A stretch of DNA of 64,000 bases from Spongiivirga citrea (GCF_010671565.1 NZ_JAABOQ010000005.1:434001-498000), one strand, 5' to 3'. Counted from the first letter of the stretch, positions 17,601 to 25,507 are shown. The notes: generated by a model not told the origin, from the letters alone. Made by a program: numbers and translations.

Positions 17601-18961
17601 TTACACTAACAGTTACAGATACCGAAGGCAATGTAGGTGCAGCAACTGCTATAGTAACGGTTTCAGAAACAGTTGCTCCAACAGCACTCGCTCAAGATAT
17701 AACGGTTCAACTAGACGGAATGGGTAATGCTAGCATTACAGCTGCTCAAATAGATAATGGATCAACAGATAATTGCTCAGTTACAAATAGAAGTCTCGAT
17801 ACGACAACATTTAGTTGTACAGATCTTGGAGCGAACACCGTAACCTTAACAGTGGAAGATGCTAGCGGAAATACAGATACAGCCACCGCCACGGTAACAG
17901 TGGAGGACAACAGTACCCCAACTGCTATTGCTCAAAATATAACGGTGCAGTTGGATACAAACGGACAGGTTACCATACAGGGCTCAGATCTTGATAATGG
18001 AAGTACTGATAATTGTACATTGACTTTTACAGTCGATACCAGCACTTTTGACTGTTCTGCTTTAGGAGCTAACACAGTGACTCTTACTGCGACCGATGAC
18101 TCTGGTAATTCAAGCATCGCCACTGCTACGGTAACAGTCGAAGACACCCTAGCTCCAACAGTGACCACTCAAGATATTACGGTGACTTTAGATGCCAATG
18201 GTGATGGGAGCATTGCTCCATCTGATATAAATAACGGTTCTACAGATAATTGTACAGCCGATGCTGATTTGATCTATGCATTAGATACGACCACTTTTGA
18301 TTGTTCTAATCTAGGAGCCAATACGGTAACACTAACGGTCGCGGATGCAGAAGGAAACACATCAACAGGAACAGCTACTGTAACGGTAACAGAAGACGTA
18401 GCCCCAACGGTAGTGACTCAAGACATCACTGTTTCATTAGATACAAATGGACAAGCCAGTATCACTGCAGCCGATATTGATAATGGTTCTACAGATGATT
18501 GTAGTGGTATTGCATCAACAAGTTTGGATATTACTGATTTTGATTGTCCCGGTTTAGGTGATGTAACAGTGACCCTAACAGTCACCGATAATGAAGGTAA
18601 CACAGCCACAGGAACAGCCACTGTAACCATTACTGCAACAGATGAAGATAACAATGGTGTTGCAGATGATTGTGAGAGTAAAGAGATAGTGACTCCACAA
18701 GGTTTTTCTCCTAATGGAGATACCATCAACGATACTTGGGTGATCGAGAATATCGATGACTTTCCAAATAGCAAGGTGACAGTTTACAACCGCTGGGGTC
18801 AAAAGGTGTTTGAGGCTAATAATTATCAGAATGATTGGGATGGTACTTCTACAGAAGCAGGAAGTGGTAACCGCTTACCAGCGGGTAGTTATCTATATGT
18901 AATAGAACTAAACGATCCTGACTTCCCACCTAAACAAGGGTGGATATACATTAACTATTAA
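14678..18961 (+). CDS. Giant surface protein: two LRR/EF-hand-like modules, eight HYR-like repeats, type B T9SS sorting domain
   Basis: This 1427-residue secreted protein starts with a signal peptide (LIAFILLCSSYGYSQ). Two related modules follow (about residues 20-305 and 312-560), each opening with NFPDAN, a calcium-loop-like DxNxDGExQxxEA and then leucine-rich repeats (LTSLDVSSN type). A bacterial Ig-like segment (about 585-670) precedes eight tandem repeats of about 80 residues (about 677-1325). Each repeat has a QDITVQLD-like first strand, DNGSTDNC, and DCSxxGANTVTLTVTD, as in HYR-type beta-sandwiches. The last 90 residues (QGFSPNGDTINDTWVIENI, YNRWGQKVFE, LPAGSYLYVIEL) are the gliding-motility-associated CHU_C / type B T9SS sorting domain. 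It should be exported by the type IX system and held at the surface or released. porP/sprF follows after 142 bases with no terminator seen. It is under a predicted regulated promoter. Confidence 0.93.
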   Translation: MKRLLIAFILLCSSYGYSQIINFPDANFKARLIALGVDTNTDGEIQQSEALVPTALDLSNQNIADATGIEFFTSLTTLRFNGNNLTSIDVSSNTALRLLAVTANPITTLNVFDNTALESLFFADCTNLSSVTLPSSGSNLISISGRDNTLLTSINLTPYTNLIAFSLTGGGLTSLDVSSNTALTALVCTSNALTSLDVSSNAALQVLQCGDNNLTNLSFAVNSNLQNLACGGNALTSLDISSLSLLSSLDCMDNDLFSLNIKNGNNSNFNAMFASNNPNLVCIQVDDAAAAAANTNFTKDAFTTYSDTNPCSPFINFPDANMKAAVIINPGIDINGDGEVQFNEAARVTSLGLLNANISDATGIENFTSLRNLTIKDNPALNTLDVSALSLLEVLDASNNSLTSSNLILPSSSTLRVLNVSDNSLTSLDVSGFTNLEDLDCTNNTITSLNITSSSIIDVFANANPLTSFDVPATNTLTRLYLGGFRLTSLDTSLYTGLQELDLDFSRVTSLDVSSNTNLTYLSVGNGNLAELNLSNLTNSTTINTSGNTNLSCIIVSDVAVANANTNWTKDATANYALSCGPSIAINNAPASTSGPFTVTFNIDRDVTGFTASDVVLTNASISGFTAISGPDEYEALITPVSICGTNITIDVPANVMIDGSNAPNSAATQVTIATVDDVDPIALSQDITVQLGGRGNDIAIITGADIDNGSTDNCGIANVTVDKTTFNCTEIGTNTVILTVTDTSGNINTTTAIVTVEDDNDPIAIAQDITIQLGANGQATITAQDINNGSSDNCSVALSLSQSTFDCSNLGANTVTLTATDPSGNTDTATAIVTIEDNQPLTAVAQNITVQLDANGQATIAPQDVDNGSGSGCGNITLSLDTTNFDCSNIGQNTVTLTVTEGPNTETATAIVTVEDSLNPTVVTQDIAIQLDTNGQASITAADIDNGSSDNCGIATQTLDITSFDCSNIGANTVTLTVTDTEGNVGAATAIVTVSETVAPTALAQDITVQLDGMGNASITAAQIDNGSTDNCSVTNRSLDTTTFSCTDLGANTVTLTVEDASGNTDTATATVTVEDNSTPTAIAQNITVQLDTNGQVTIQGSDLDNGSTDNCTLTFTVDTSTFDCSALGANTVTLTATDDSGNSSIATATVTVEDTLAPTVTTQDITVTLDANGDGSIAPSDINNGSTDNCTADADLIYALDTTTFDCSNLGANTVTLTVADAEGNTSTGTATVTVTEDVAPTVVTQDITVSLDTNGQASITAADIDNGSTDDCSGIASTSLDITDFDCPGLGDVTVTLTVTDNEGNTATGTATVTITATDEDNNGVADDCESKEIVTPQGFSPNGDTINDTWVIENIDDFPNSKVTVYNRWGQKVFEANNYQNDWDGTSTEAGSGNRLPAGSYLYVIELNDPDFPPKQGWIYINY

Positions 18962-19103
18962 TCAATCCCCATACAAAGAAGGCGCAGCTGGGTAAATGGT
19001 TTTTTCTCTAAAGAGAAACATCATGGTTGTAAGGGCTTGGCTGTGTCTTATGCTTGAATCAAAAAATATCAACTAAAAAACAAATCGATAAGAAAAGATA
19101 AAG

Positions 19104-19985
19104 ATGAAAGAATTACGATATATCAGCCTATTAGTATTGCTATTGGTAGGACTACCCGGAACAACAATAGCCCAACAAGACCCTAGTTATACCTTGTATA
19201 ATTACAATATGAATGTGATCAATCCGGCTTTTGCAGGGAGCACAGAACAAACTCAACTCAATGTAAACTTTCGGAGTCAATGGGTGGGCTTACAAGGCGC
19301 CCCAGAGACCCAAAGCCTATCCTTAGGCATTCCGATTAATAATAAGATAGGTATAGGAGCATCGGTAGTAAACGACCGAGTGTTTGTCCTGAATGAGACT
19401 GATGCGTATATCGACTTCTCCTACAAGCTACAATTAACAGACAACACCAAGCTATACTTAGGACTAAAAGCGGGAGGCTCTTTTGTAGACATTGACTTAA
19501 ACTCGCTACAAATCACAAACGATCCATTATTCACAGAAAACGTGAGTACGTTTAATCCCAATATCGGTATCGGAGCCTTACTAAGAACAAACAATTATTA
19601 CATTACACTTTCTGCTCCACAGCTCTTAAAGAGCGACAGATATGAAAAGGAAGCAGGTATTGCAACCGAGGCGACGGATGAGTTACACTTCTTTGCAGGT
19701 GGTGGTTATCACATAAGCCTGAATGACAATCTACAGTTCACACCATCGACCATGGTGAGAATGGTATCAGGCAGTCCGACTACAATCGATCTAACAGGGA
19801 CTTTTGATATCTACAACAGAATAGAATTAGGACTGAACTACCGATTGAATGAATCAGTGAGTGGACTAGCCTTTGTAAAGATGGCTGATTGGATGGCCTT
19901 TGGCTATGCTTATGACAGAGCAACCACCAACATAGGTGACTATAGCAGAGGATCTCATGAGGTACTGCTTCGATTTAACTTATAA
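19104..19985 (+). CDS. PorP/SprF-family type IX secretion membrane protein
   Basis: A 293-residue outer-membrane beta-barrel protein with a signal peptide (LLVLLLVGLPGTTIAQQ). Family features are QDPSYTLYNYNMNVINPAFAGS near the N-terminus, NFRSQWVGLQGAPETQSLS, and alternating barrel strands to the C-terminus. SprF of Flavobacterium johnsoniae is needed for export of the adhesin SprB. Paralogues typically sit beside the type B cargo they serve, exactly as here, so this protein most likely serves the 1427-residue protein upstream. The stop codon overlaps the start of the next small gene (TAATG). Confidence 0.93.
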   Translation: MKELRYISLLVLLLVGLPGTTIAQQDPSYTLYNYNMNVINPAFAGSTEQTQLNVNFRSQWVGLQGAPETQSLSLGIPINNKIGIGASVVNDRVFVLNETDAYIDFSYKLQLTDNTKLYLGLKAGGSFVDIDLNSLQITNDPLFTENVSTFNPNIGIGALLRTNNYYITLSAPQLLKSDRYEKEAGIATEATDELHFFAGGGYHISLNDNLQFTPSTMVRMVSGSPTTIDLTGTFDIYNRIELGLNYRLNESVSGLAFVKMADWMAFGYAYDRATTNIGDYSRGSHEVLLRFNL

Positions 19986-20113
19986 TGGAATCAAGAATTA
20001 AAAAAGATAAGATTATTCATGCCGTTTTCGATCTGATGTCGATCATAACGGCCATGGCATTAGTCTTTTGGCTATGCTATATTATGTATGTATTTGGCAA
20101 TGCAATCTTCTAG
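19985..20113 (+). CDS. Small single-helix membrane protein (42 aa)
   Basis: The ATG overlaps the porP/sprF stop codon (TAATG), strongly suggesting translational coupling. The 42-residue product has a basic/polar N-terminus (MESRIKKDKIIHAVFD) and one hydrophobic helix (about residues 17-42), so it should be an inner-membrane protein with its N-terminus inside. No family is recognised. It is the first of three tiny membrane-protein frames after the T9SS pair. Overlap and start placement favour a real gene; function is unknown. Confidence 0.6.
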   Translation: MESRIKKDKIIHAVFDLMSIITAMALVFWLCYIMYVFGNAIF

Positions 20114-20222
20114 AAACAAATATTACATGCCTTTATTAGTATTACTTCTTTGTTTGGTGCTATTTGGGATGGTAATTATTTTATTAGAAACAGGAATAAT
20201 TAGTTTTCTAGGTGGGCCTTAA
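20100..20222 (+). CDS. Small single-helix membrane protein (40 aa)
   Basis: It overlaps the previous small gene by 14 bases in another frame. The 40-residue product has a polar start (MQSSRNKYY) and a hydrophobic helix (LLVLLLCLVLFGMVIILL) followed by a short tail ending GGP. A terminator lies about 60 bases downstream. No family is recognised; the coupled layout with the preceding frame is the main support. Confidence 0.5.
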   Translation: MQSSRNKYYMPLLVLLLCLVLFGMVIILLETGIISFLGGP

Positions 20223-20283
20223 GTTCTTGCGTAGCAAAGTAATTTGGTGTTTATTGATTGAGTTTTTAGATTAGTAGTCAAAG

Positions 20284-20315
20284 GCAGCATATGGGATTAT
20301 ATGCTGCTTTTTTAT
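20284..20315 (+). terminator. Terminator of the surface-protein operon
   Basis: A 9-base stem (GCAGCATAT at 20284-20292, ATATGCTGC at 20299-20307) followed by a T-run. It ends the transcript that would carry the giant protein, PorP/SprF and two small proteins. Confidence 0.75.
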
Positions 20316-20455
20316 TTTTTAACATCTTAAGCAGGCAACGATTTCGTATTTCCTACATCTAGTTTTAGAAAAAGTTAAATAGTATTAATTCAATGTTAAT
20401 GATATACTTTTTTTCACTTAACCACGATTTTAAATAAACGGGCAAAACAGTAAAT

Positions 20456-20581
20456 ATGAAAAATGTAACAAACAACAGTAATTATTCTGCGCAAGAATTT
20501 GTGAGAGTACTATTCTTGTTAGCAGGTTTGATTGGCGTAGTATTCATTATGTATAAAGTGCTACTATTGTTTAATCAGTAG
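20456..20581 (+). CDS. Small single-helix membrane protein (41 aa)
   Basis: A separate small frame between two terminators. Its 41-residue product begins MKNVTNNSNYSAQEFVR and has a hydrophobic helix (LFLLAGLIGVVFIMYKVLLL). An own terminator at 20626-20658 supports a real transcription unit. No family is recognised. It resembles the two preceding mini-proteins in size and topology, not in sequence. Confidence 0.5.
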   Translation: MKNVTNNSNYSAQEFVRVLFLLAGLIGVVFIMYKVLLLFNQ

Positions 20582-20625
20582 CAACTAAGAAGTATTTAGA
20601 CTTATTATATAGGTTTAGCATAGGC

Positions 20626-20665
20626 AACCAGCATTCTTTTATTTAAAGAATGCTGGTTTTTTATT
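20626..20665 (+). terminator. Terminator after the third mini-protein
   Basis: A 14-base stem (20626-20639 with 20645-20658) followed by TTTTTATTT. Confidence 0.8.
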
Positions 20666-20737
20666 TCATAAGGTATGTATGCTTTTTTTACCTTAGTATT
20701 TTATAACCAGAATTTGAAAATTCAACTATTTCAAAAC

Positions 20738-21814
20738 ATGATACAAAGAATTTACCTAGTAGTAGCATTGGCATTTTTAATGGCTTCTTGCGGATCAACT
20801 CAAGTAGTCAGCACTAACGAAGAGGCAGCCAAAAAAGCGTCACAACAAGAACCGACGGTTACGGTAGTCGATATTGACAGATCTAACAACAACGGGACCA
20901 ATGGTAATTCAGAAAATACCACTTTTACCAAAACCCCTGAAAAAATAGTATCCGCTTACTTTGCTAAAGAAGCGGATGTGAAAAAGACGATCACTTATTT
21001 GGCGTCTGATGAACTTCAAGGTCGCGAAGCCGGCTCTCCGGGAATTGAAAAAGCCGCTCAATACATCGAAGGCATATTCAAATCAAACGGAATTGTACCC
21101 TATTTCTCATCCTATCGCGATGACCTATCTAATTTTAACGGAGCATTTAATATGGTAGGGATGTTACCGGGAACCGATGCAAAATTGAAAAATGAATACA
21201 TCCTAATCGGTGCACATTACGATCATATTGGAAAGGGAAAATCAGTCAATGGGGATACTGTTGCCAATGGTGCTAATGATAATGCCGCGGGAACGACTGC
21301 AGTATTAGAACTAGTCCGATATTTCTCACAGGTAAAAAACAACAAACGCAGTATCATTTTCGCACTGTTTTCTGCTGAAGAAAAAGGCCTTCTAGGCTCA
21401 GTACATTTAGCTAAGAGACTAAAGCAACAGAATATCAATCTGTACACCATGGTCAATTTTGAAATGATCGGAGTACCGATGAAAGGAAAGGATTATCTAG
21501 CCTATATCACTGGATATAAAAAGAGCAATATGGCCGATGCTATGAATGCTTATGCGGGTAAAAAATTAATTGGATATTTACCTACAGCAGCAGGTTATAA
21601 TTTGTTTCAGCGGTCGGACAATTATCCATTCTACAATCAATTTAAAGTGCCGTCGCATACGGTTTGTACTTTCGACTTTACCAATTTCGACTACTACCAC
21701 CATGTAGATGACGAAGTATCACAAATGGATATTCCTCATATGACCAAAGTAGTCAATGAGATGATCCCAGTACTTGCAACGATGTTTAATACACCGACTA
21801 AAGAAATAAAATAA
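20738..21814 (+). CDS. M28-family zinc peptidase, lipoprotein
   Basis: An exported di-zinc aminopeptidase-like enzyme. I start it at the ATG at 20738 because it gives a lipoprotein signal (FLMASC); an in-frame ATG at 20675 would add 21 unlikely residues. The catalytic domain has metal-binding signatures GAHYDHIGKG, ANGANDNAAGTTAVLE and FALFSAEEKGLLGS, and the C-terminal His in FDYYHHVDDE. It probably releases amino acids from peptides in the periplasm or at the outer membrane. Substrate preference cannot be told. It is followed by a REP-like palindrome and an SDR gene. Confidence 0.92.
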   Translation: MIQRIYLVVALAFLMASCGSTQVVSTNEEAAKKASQQEPTVTVVDIDRSNNNGTNGNSENTTFTKTPEKIVSAYFAKEADVKKTITYLASDELQGREAGSPGIEKAAQYIEGIFKSNGIVPYFSSYRDDLSNFNGAFNMVGMLPGTDAKLKNEYILIGAHYDHIGKGKSVNGDTVANGANDNAAGTTAVLELVRYFSQVKNNKRSIIFALFSAEEKGLLGSVHLAKRLKQQNINLYTMVNFEMIGVPMKGKDYLAYITGYKKSNMADAMNAYAGKKLIGYLPTAAGYNLFQRSDNYPFYNQFKVPSHTVCTFDFTNFDYYHHVDDEVSQMDIPHMTKVVNEMIPVLATMFNTPTKEIK

Positions 21815-21832
21815 ATTAAAAATACTCCAATT

Positions 21833-21868
21833 CCCCTCTCCTGAGGGAGAGGGGCCGGGGGTGAGGGC
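21833..21868. repeat. REP-like palindrome, copy C
   Basis: CCCCTCTCC (21833-21841) and GGAGAGGGG (21846-21854) form a perfect 9-base stem with a TGAG loop, followed by CCGGGGGTGAGGG. The tail ends 4 bases before the SDR start codon. It is the best-preserved copy of the family also seen at 7856, 7943 and 51429. Confidence 0.6.
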
Positions 21869-21872
21869 AACT

Positions 21873-22553
21873 ATGAACATAATCATCACAGGAACCAGCC
21901 GAGGTATAGGCTTCGAAACCGCACAAATTTTTGCGGAAAAAGGACATAAAGTACTAGCACTGTCTCGTAATAGCAAACCAGTAGAAAACCTTAACAACGA
22001 GCAAATCACTGCTTTTCCTTTTGATATTTGTGATGAAGCAGATCTCGATCGAGTTACCGATTTTGTTGCTGCGGAATGGGATGGAAAAGTCCATATCCTA
22101 ATCAATAATGCTGGCGCTTTATTGAATAAACCATTTGCCGATACTACCATAGCCGACTTTGAACATATCTACAAGGTTAATGTGTTTGGTGTTGCTGAAA
22201 TGACACGTCGTATACTTCCTTTTATGCCTAAAAACGGTCATGTAGTGACCATAAGTAGTATGGGCGGAGTGCAGGGAAGTATGAAATTCCCAGGACTTGC
22301 AGCCTATAGCTCTAGCAAAGGCGCTGTCATCACATTGACGGAATTGTTAGCGGAAGAATACAAAGAAAGCGGACCTTCTTTTAACACCCTTGCATTAGGT
22401 GCCGTGCAAACCGAAATGTTAGAAGAAGCCTTCCCTGGTTTTCAAGCTCCGTTAAGTCCTAAAGAAATGGCAGACTACATATTTAATTTTGCTACAACCG
22501 GAAATAAATATTATAACGGTAAAATGCTACAGGTATCTTCTTCCACGCCTTAG
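21873..22553 (+). CDS. Short-chain dehydrogenase/reductase
   Basis: A 226-residue Rossmann-fold oxidoreductase of the classical SDR family. The cofactor loop TGTSRGIGFE, the NNAG motif and the active-site YSSSK (Tyr and Lys, with a Ser in ISSMGG) are all present. I start at ATG 21873; a GTG 12 bases upstream lies inside the REP-like repeat. The substrate is unknown. It is shorter than many SDRs, lacking a long C-terminal substrate loop. Confidence 0.92.
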   Translation: MNIIITGTSRGIGFETAQIFAEKGHKVLALSRNSKPVENLNNEQITAFPFDICDEADLDRVTDFVAAEWDGKVHILINNAGALLNKPFADTTIADFEHIYKVNVFGVAEMTRRILPFMPKNGHVVTISSMGGVQGSMKFPGLAAYSSSKGAVITLTELLAEEYKESGPSFNTLALGAVQTEMLEEAFPGFQAPLSPKEMADYIFNFATTGNKYYNGKMLQVSSSTP

Positions 22554-22590
22554 AAGAATCAGGAGGAATCCTTTTTAACTTGTATTTAAA

Positions 22591-23385
22591 ATGATCGATA
22601 AAAAAAATGGATTCATTCAGTTTGACAAAATAGTCATTCCTCCGGGTTGTTCGCTAAATTCGGTAACGGCCCTTAAGTTCGGGAGCGCCTATCATATTGA
22701 TGATATGGAGACGGGATGGAAATGGCTTAGGCTAGCATACATAAAAATTAGGGATTATCATTTTCGGTTTTCTTTTGGGTTTTTTAAAGATCAATTAGAG
22801 CTCGTTTCTTTCGTATTTCGATCAACACTAGCCGATGAAAATGAAGGCTGGGATAATTTTAATGAAGAAGGCGAAAAACAAAAAGCAATAACATTTAATA
22901 ATTGGCTTACAGACCAACTAGGTACGCAACGTGATTTTTTATGGGGAACCATCGAAGCAAGTTATGATCCACGAAGCGCTTCTAGCGGAATCAATATTAA
23001 ATACAATAAAACCCATGAGCAATTTGGCAGCGTAGAGGCTTATGAAATAGAGATAAGTGATGTAAGTCCGCAATTAGAATCCTATATAACTAATCTTTTA
23101 AAAGAACATGCGCTCATCGTGAAATGGACATTTGCTGAGTATGGCGCCTTCAATTTTTATCGGGATGATGTGTTGTTAGACGAGAAGGCATTTTCAAATG
23201 AATTGAGTGGAGAATTGTATGATCACATCTCAAGAAAATTGGAGATTTCCAGACATTCCGATGAAATTAGTAAAGGTGAAGGAAGTGTTTTAGTAAAGGA
23301 TGTCCTTATATTCTTTAAATACCAAATGACGCTAGAGAGCGATCTCGGGATTAAAAGGAAGTCGGATACGATTAAACTGTCTTGA
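22591..23385 (+). CDS. Conserved-looking protein of unknown function (264 aa)
   Basis: A soluble 264-residue protein without signal peptide or membrane helix. The N-terminal 130 residues mix strands and aromatic residues (GWKWLRLAYIKI, FRFSFGFFKDQLELVSF). The middle contains LTDQLGTQRDFLWGTIEASYDPRS, a pattern seen in proteins that read small fixed domains in Bacteroidota, but I cannot name a family. It is 37 bases after the SDR and may be co-transcribed. Coding evidence is the long uninterrupted frame with normal codon use. Confidence 0.8.
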   Translation: MIDKKNGFIQFDKIVIPPGCSLNSVTALKFGSAYHIDDMETGWKWLRLAYIKIRDYHFRFSFGFFKDQLELVSFVFRSTLADENEGWDNFNEEGEKQKAITFNNWLTDQLGTQRDFLWGTIEASYDPRSASSGINIKYNKTHEQFGSVEAYEIEISDVSPQLESYITNLLKEHALIVKWTFAEYGAFNFYRDDVLLDEKAFSNELSGELYDHISRKLEISRHSDEISKGEGSVLVKDVLIFFKYQMTLESDLGIKRKSDTIKLS

Positions 23386-23452
23386 GAAATCAAGACTTTC
23401 TGACCAAGCAATTTGTTTTTAGTACTTTAGAGTTCAATCAAAAGGCTAATCA

Positions 23453-24790
23453 ATGGCTATTAAAGCGCTTCGACCAGTAGGCAAGCTACTTTTGTTGCTT
23501 GCTGCTGTTATTTTTAGTTTACAAAGCTGTAAAAAAACGGAATCAATTCCCCAAGAAATTGTATCACAAGACATTGCTAATTTTTGGGAAGCGTATGACA
23601 AAATACAGGCTACAAAGGACAGCGCTACCCAACGAAAACACCTGGATGAGTTATTTATTAATAAAGCCTCTAGAGGTCAAAAGGCCCTTTTTGAAAACCG
23701 ACGCTACCAGCCAGAAGAATATATAGAAGCGATTACTAACTATCCTAAATTTTGGAATTCCATACGAGAAAACACCTTAAATACGGCCGATTTTAATGAC
23801 GAAATGAAAGAAGGTGTCAACAAGCTACGAGCTGTTTATCCAGATTTGACCCAGTCGACCATTTATTATACGATGGGCGTATTTAGAACACCGGGGACTG
23901 GTTTCGATGATCTGGTGTTAATAGGCAGTGAATTTGCTTTAGGTGATGTAAACACCAACAGCTCAGAGTTTCCTGAACGTTACAATCATATCAAAACCTA
24001 TTACAAGACCAACCCGACGGAGAATATCCAATTCTTGAATGTTCATGAGTATGTACATACCCAGCAAAAAGAGATTGTAAACAACATTTTATCAGAAGTG
24101 TTATTTGAAGGCATCGCTGATTTCGCGGCGACTAAAGCAACAGGTAAAGAAAGTCCTTTTGCCTATGTAAATTATGTAAAGAATAATGAGCCGAAAGTGA
24201 AAGCCTTATTTGAAAAACAGGTTTTTAATTTTAGAAAAGGCCGGGAATGGCGTTGGAATAGTGCCGACAACCAATTTGGGGTGAGTGATGTTGGTTATCA
24301 AGTGGGCTATAATATCGCACAGGCACATTACGATAAGGCGGATGATAAAACGCTAGCCATAAAAGAATTGATCGAATTGGATTATAACAACGAAGATCAG
24401 GTCGAGGCACTTATTGATGGCACGAACTATTTATCCGGCTCTGTTGACGAAATTTTTGAACGCTACCAAGCGGGTAGACCGAAAGTGGTGGCGATTAAAG
24501 AATTTGAAAATGGTAGCCAAACGGTGAGTCCTAAACTAACTACAATCACCGCGGTCTTTTCCATGAAAATGAATACAGGAATACGGTCAACCGGTTTTGG
24601 TGAATTGGGAAAAGATTATTTCCCGAAAGTAGAAAGTATCGACTTTGCTGAGGATGCGATGTCGGTTACCTACAAGGTGAAGTTAGAGCCCAACAAGCGT
24701 TATCAAATCATGCTAGAAAATGGCTACCGTACCGATAATGACGATATGTTGCATTCCTATGTTATCGACTTTAAAACGGCTGCAAAATAA
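23453..24790 (+). CDS. Zincin-type metalloprotease lipoprotein
   Basis: A 445-residue lipoprotein (signal ending SLQSC). The HExxH motif HEYVH (His198, Glu199, His202) is followed by FEGIADFAATKATG, whose Glu is a plausible third zinc ligand, as in gluzincins. The family resembles predicted Zn-dependent proteases of Bacteroidota. The C-terminal 110 residues look like a separate beta-sandwich (about 340-445). It should act in the periplasm or at the surface. The substrate is unknown. It has a close functional parallel, not a recognisable homologue, at 28765-30255. Confidence 0.82.
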   Translation: MAIKALRPVGKLLLLLAAVIFSLQSCKKTESIPQEIVSQDIANFWEAYDKIQATKDSATQRKHLDELFINKASRGQKALFENRRYQPEEYIEAITNYPKFWNSIRENTLNTADFNDEMKEGVNKLRAVYPDLTQSTIYYTMGVFRTPGTGFDDLVLIGSEFALGDVNTNSSEFPERYNHIKTYYKTNPTENIQFLNVHEYVHTQQKEIVNNILSEVLFEGIADFAATKATGKESPFAYVNYVKNNEPKVKALFEKQVFNFRKGREWRWNSADNQFGVSDVGYQVGYNIAQAHYDKADDKTLAIKELIELDYNNEDQVEALIDGTNYLSGSVDEIFERYQAGRPKVVAIKEFENGSQTVSPKLTTITAVFSMKMNTGIRSTGFGELGKDYFPKVESIDFAEDAMSVTYKVKLEPNKRYQIMLENGYRTDNDDMLHSYVIDFKTAAK

Positions 24791-24865
24791 GATTGTTAGT
24801 TCAATCTTTTTGTAAAACAAGACGCAGCCAAAATGAAATTCTTGCATCATACGAAAAAGATAATT

Positions 24866-25249
24866 ATGAAACATTTGAAATTTGTGGCGATCGTACTCTT
24901 AAGCCTTGTATGCTTTTCTTGTAATGATGATGATGAATTAACTCAGGAACAAGAAGCCCAAAACCTACTTCTAATGTTTACTGAAATAGAAGGTTTGGTA
25001 GCTAGCGTAGATTGTACTGATGCATCAGAATGGACTTTTACAGACTATGGAAGCAAAGCTTGCGGAGGTCCTAGTGGTTATATAGCATATCCAACAACCA
25101 TTGATACCGCTCTTTTTCTTGAAAAAATAGCAGCGCATAAAACCGCACAACGACAATTTAACGAAAAGTGGGGAGTCATCAGTGACTGTTCAATTCTTCC
25201 TCAACCTTCAACTGTATCATGTGTCGATGGGAAGCCCGTTTTAGAATAG
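24866..25249 (+). CDS. Small cysteine-rich lipoprotein of unknown function
   Basis: A 127-residue lipoprotein (signal with VCFSC; start taken as ATG 24866 rather than the upstream in-frame ATG 24833). After an acidic DDDE linker the mature part has several cysteines in conserved-looking surroundings: VDCTDASEW, SKACGGPSGYIAYP, SDCSILPQP and VSCVDGKP. These may form two disulphides. Similar short secreted proteins with a KACGGP motif are familiar in Flavobacteriaceae, but no function is known to me. It is 75 bases after the zincin gene. Confidence 0.75.
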   Translation: MKHLKFVAIVLLSLVCFSCNDDDELTQEQEAQNLLLMFTEIEGLVASVDCTDASEWTFTDYGSKACGGPSGYIAYPTTIDTALFLEKIAAHKTAQRQFNEKWGVISDCSILPQPSTVSCVDGKPVLE

Positions 25250-25381
25250 CAATTAAAAATCCTGCAGCTATTTGATGCGTTTTTTCCTTAGTTTATGGTA
25301 ATTGGATTACCGAGTATTTTTTTAGTAGTATTGGTAGTTTTAGAATTAGGGAGAAGTAGTAATCTAAATAGGAACGCATAA

Positions 25382-25507
25382 ATGGGAAACTTAAAGCAAA
25401 GAAAATATCGCAAGATTGCAATTATTGCCTTAATTATAATAGTGTTATTTCTAATATGGGCTGAATTGAGTGTAGGTATTTTCGGGACACCTTTTGCTGG
25501 CAATTAA
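25382..25507 (+). CDS. Small membrane protein, WAELxVGIFGTPFAG type (41 aa)
   Basis: A 41-residue frame with a basic N-terminus (MGNLKQRKYRK), one hydrophobic helix (IAIIALIIIVLFLIW) and the tail WAELSVGIFGTPFAGN. I have the impression that this tail is a recurring short sequence in flavobacteria, but this cannot be verified here. The topology suggests N-in, with a short periplasmic tail. Function unknown. Confidence 0.65.
   Translation: MGNLKQRKYRKIAIIALIIIVLFLIWAELSVGIFGTPFAGN

Noticed and set aside
16690-18640. Regular DNA repeats that could suggest a CRISPR or satellite array
   Set aside because: The period is about 240 bases, in frame, and encodes the HYR-like protein repeats; there are no spacer-repeat units.
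15589-18802. Several long open frames on the minus strand inside the giant surface-protein gene
   Set aside because: They are shadows caused by repetitive codon composition; the plus-strand frame has signal peptide, domains and sorting signal.
20675-20737. N-terminal extension of the M28 peptidase from an earlier ATG
   Set aside because: It would bury the lipoprotein signal behind 21 residues; the ATG at 20738 gives a normal signal.
21690-21712. CTACTA-N5-ATGTAG, a partial match to the operator motif
   Set aside because: One arm has two mismatches and it is inside the M28 peptidase coding region (HHVDDE codons).
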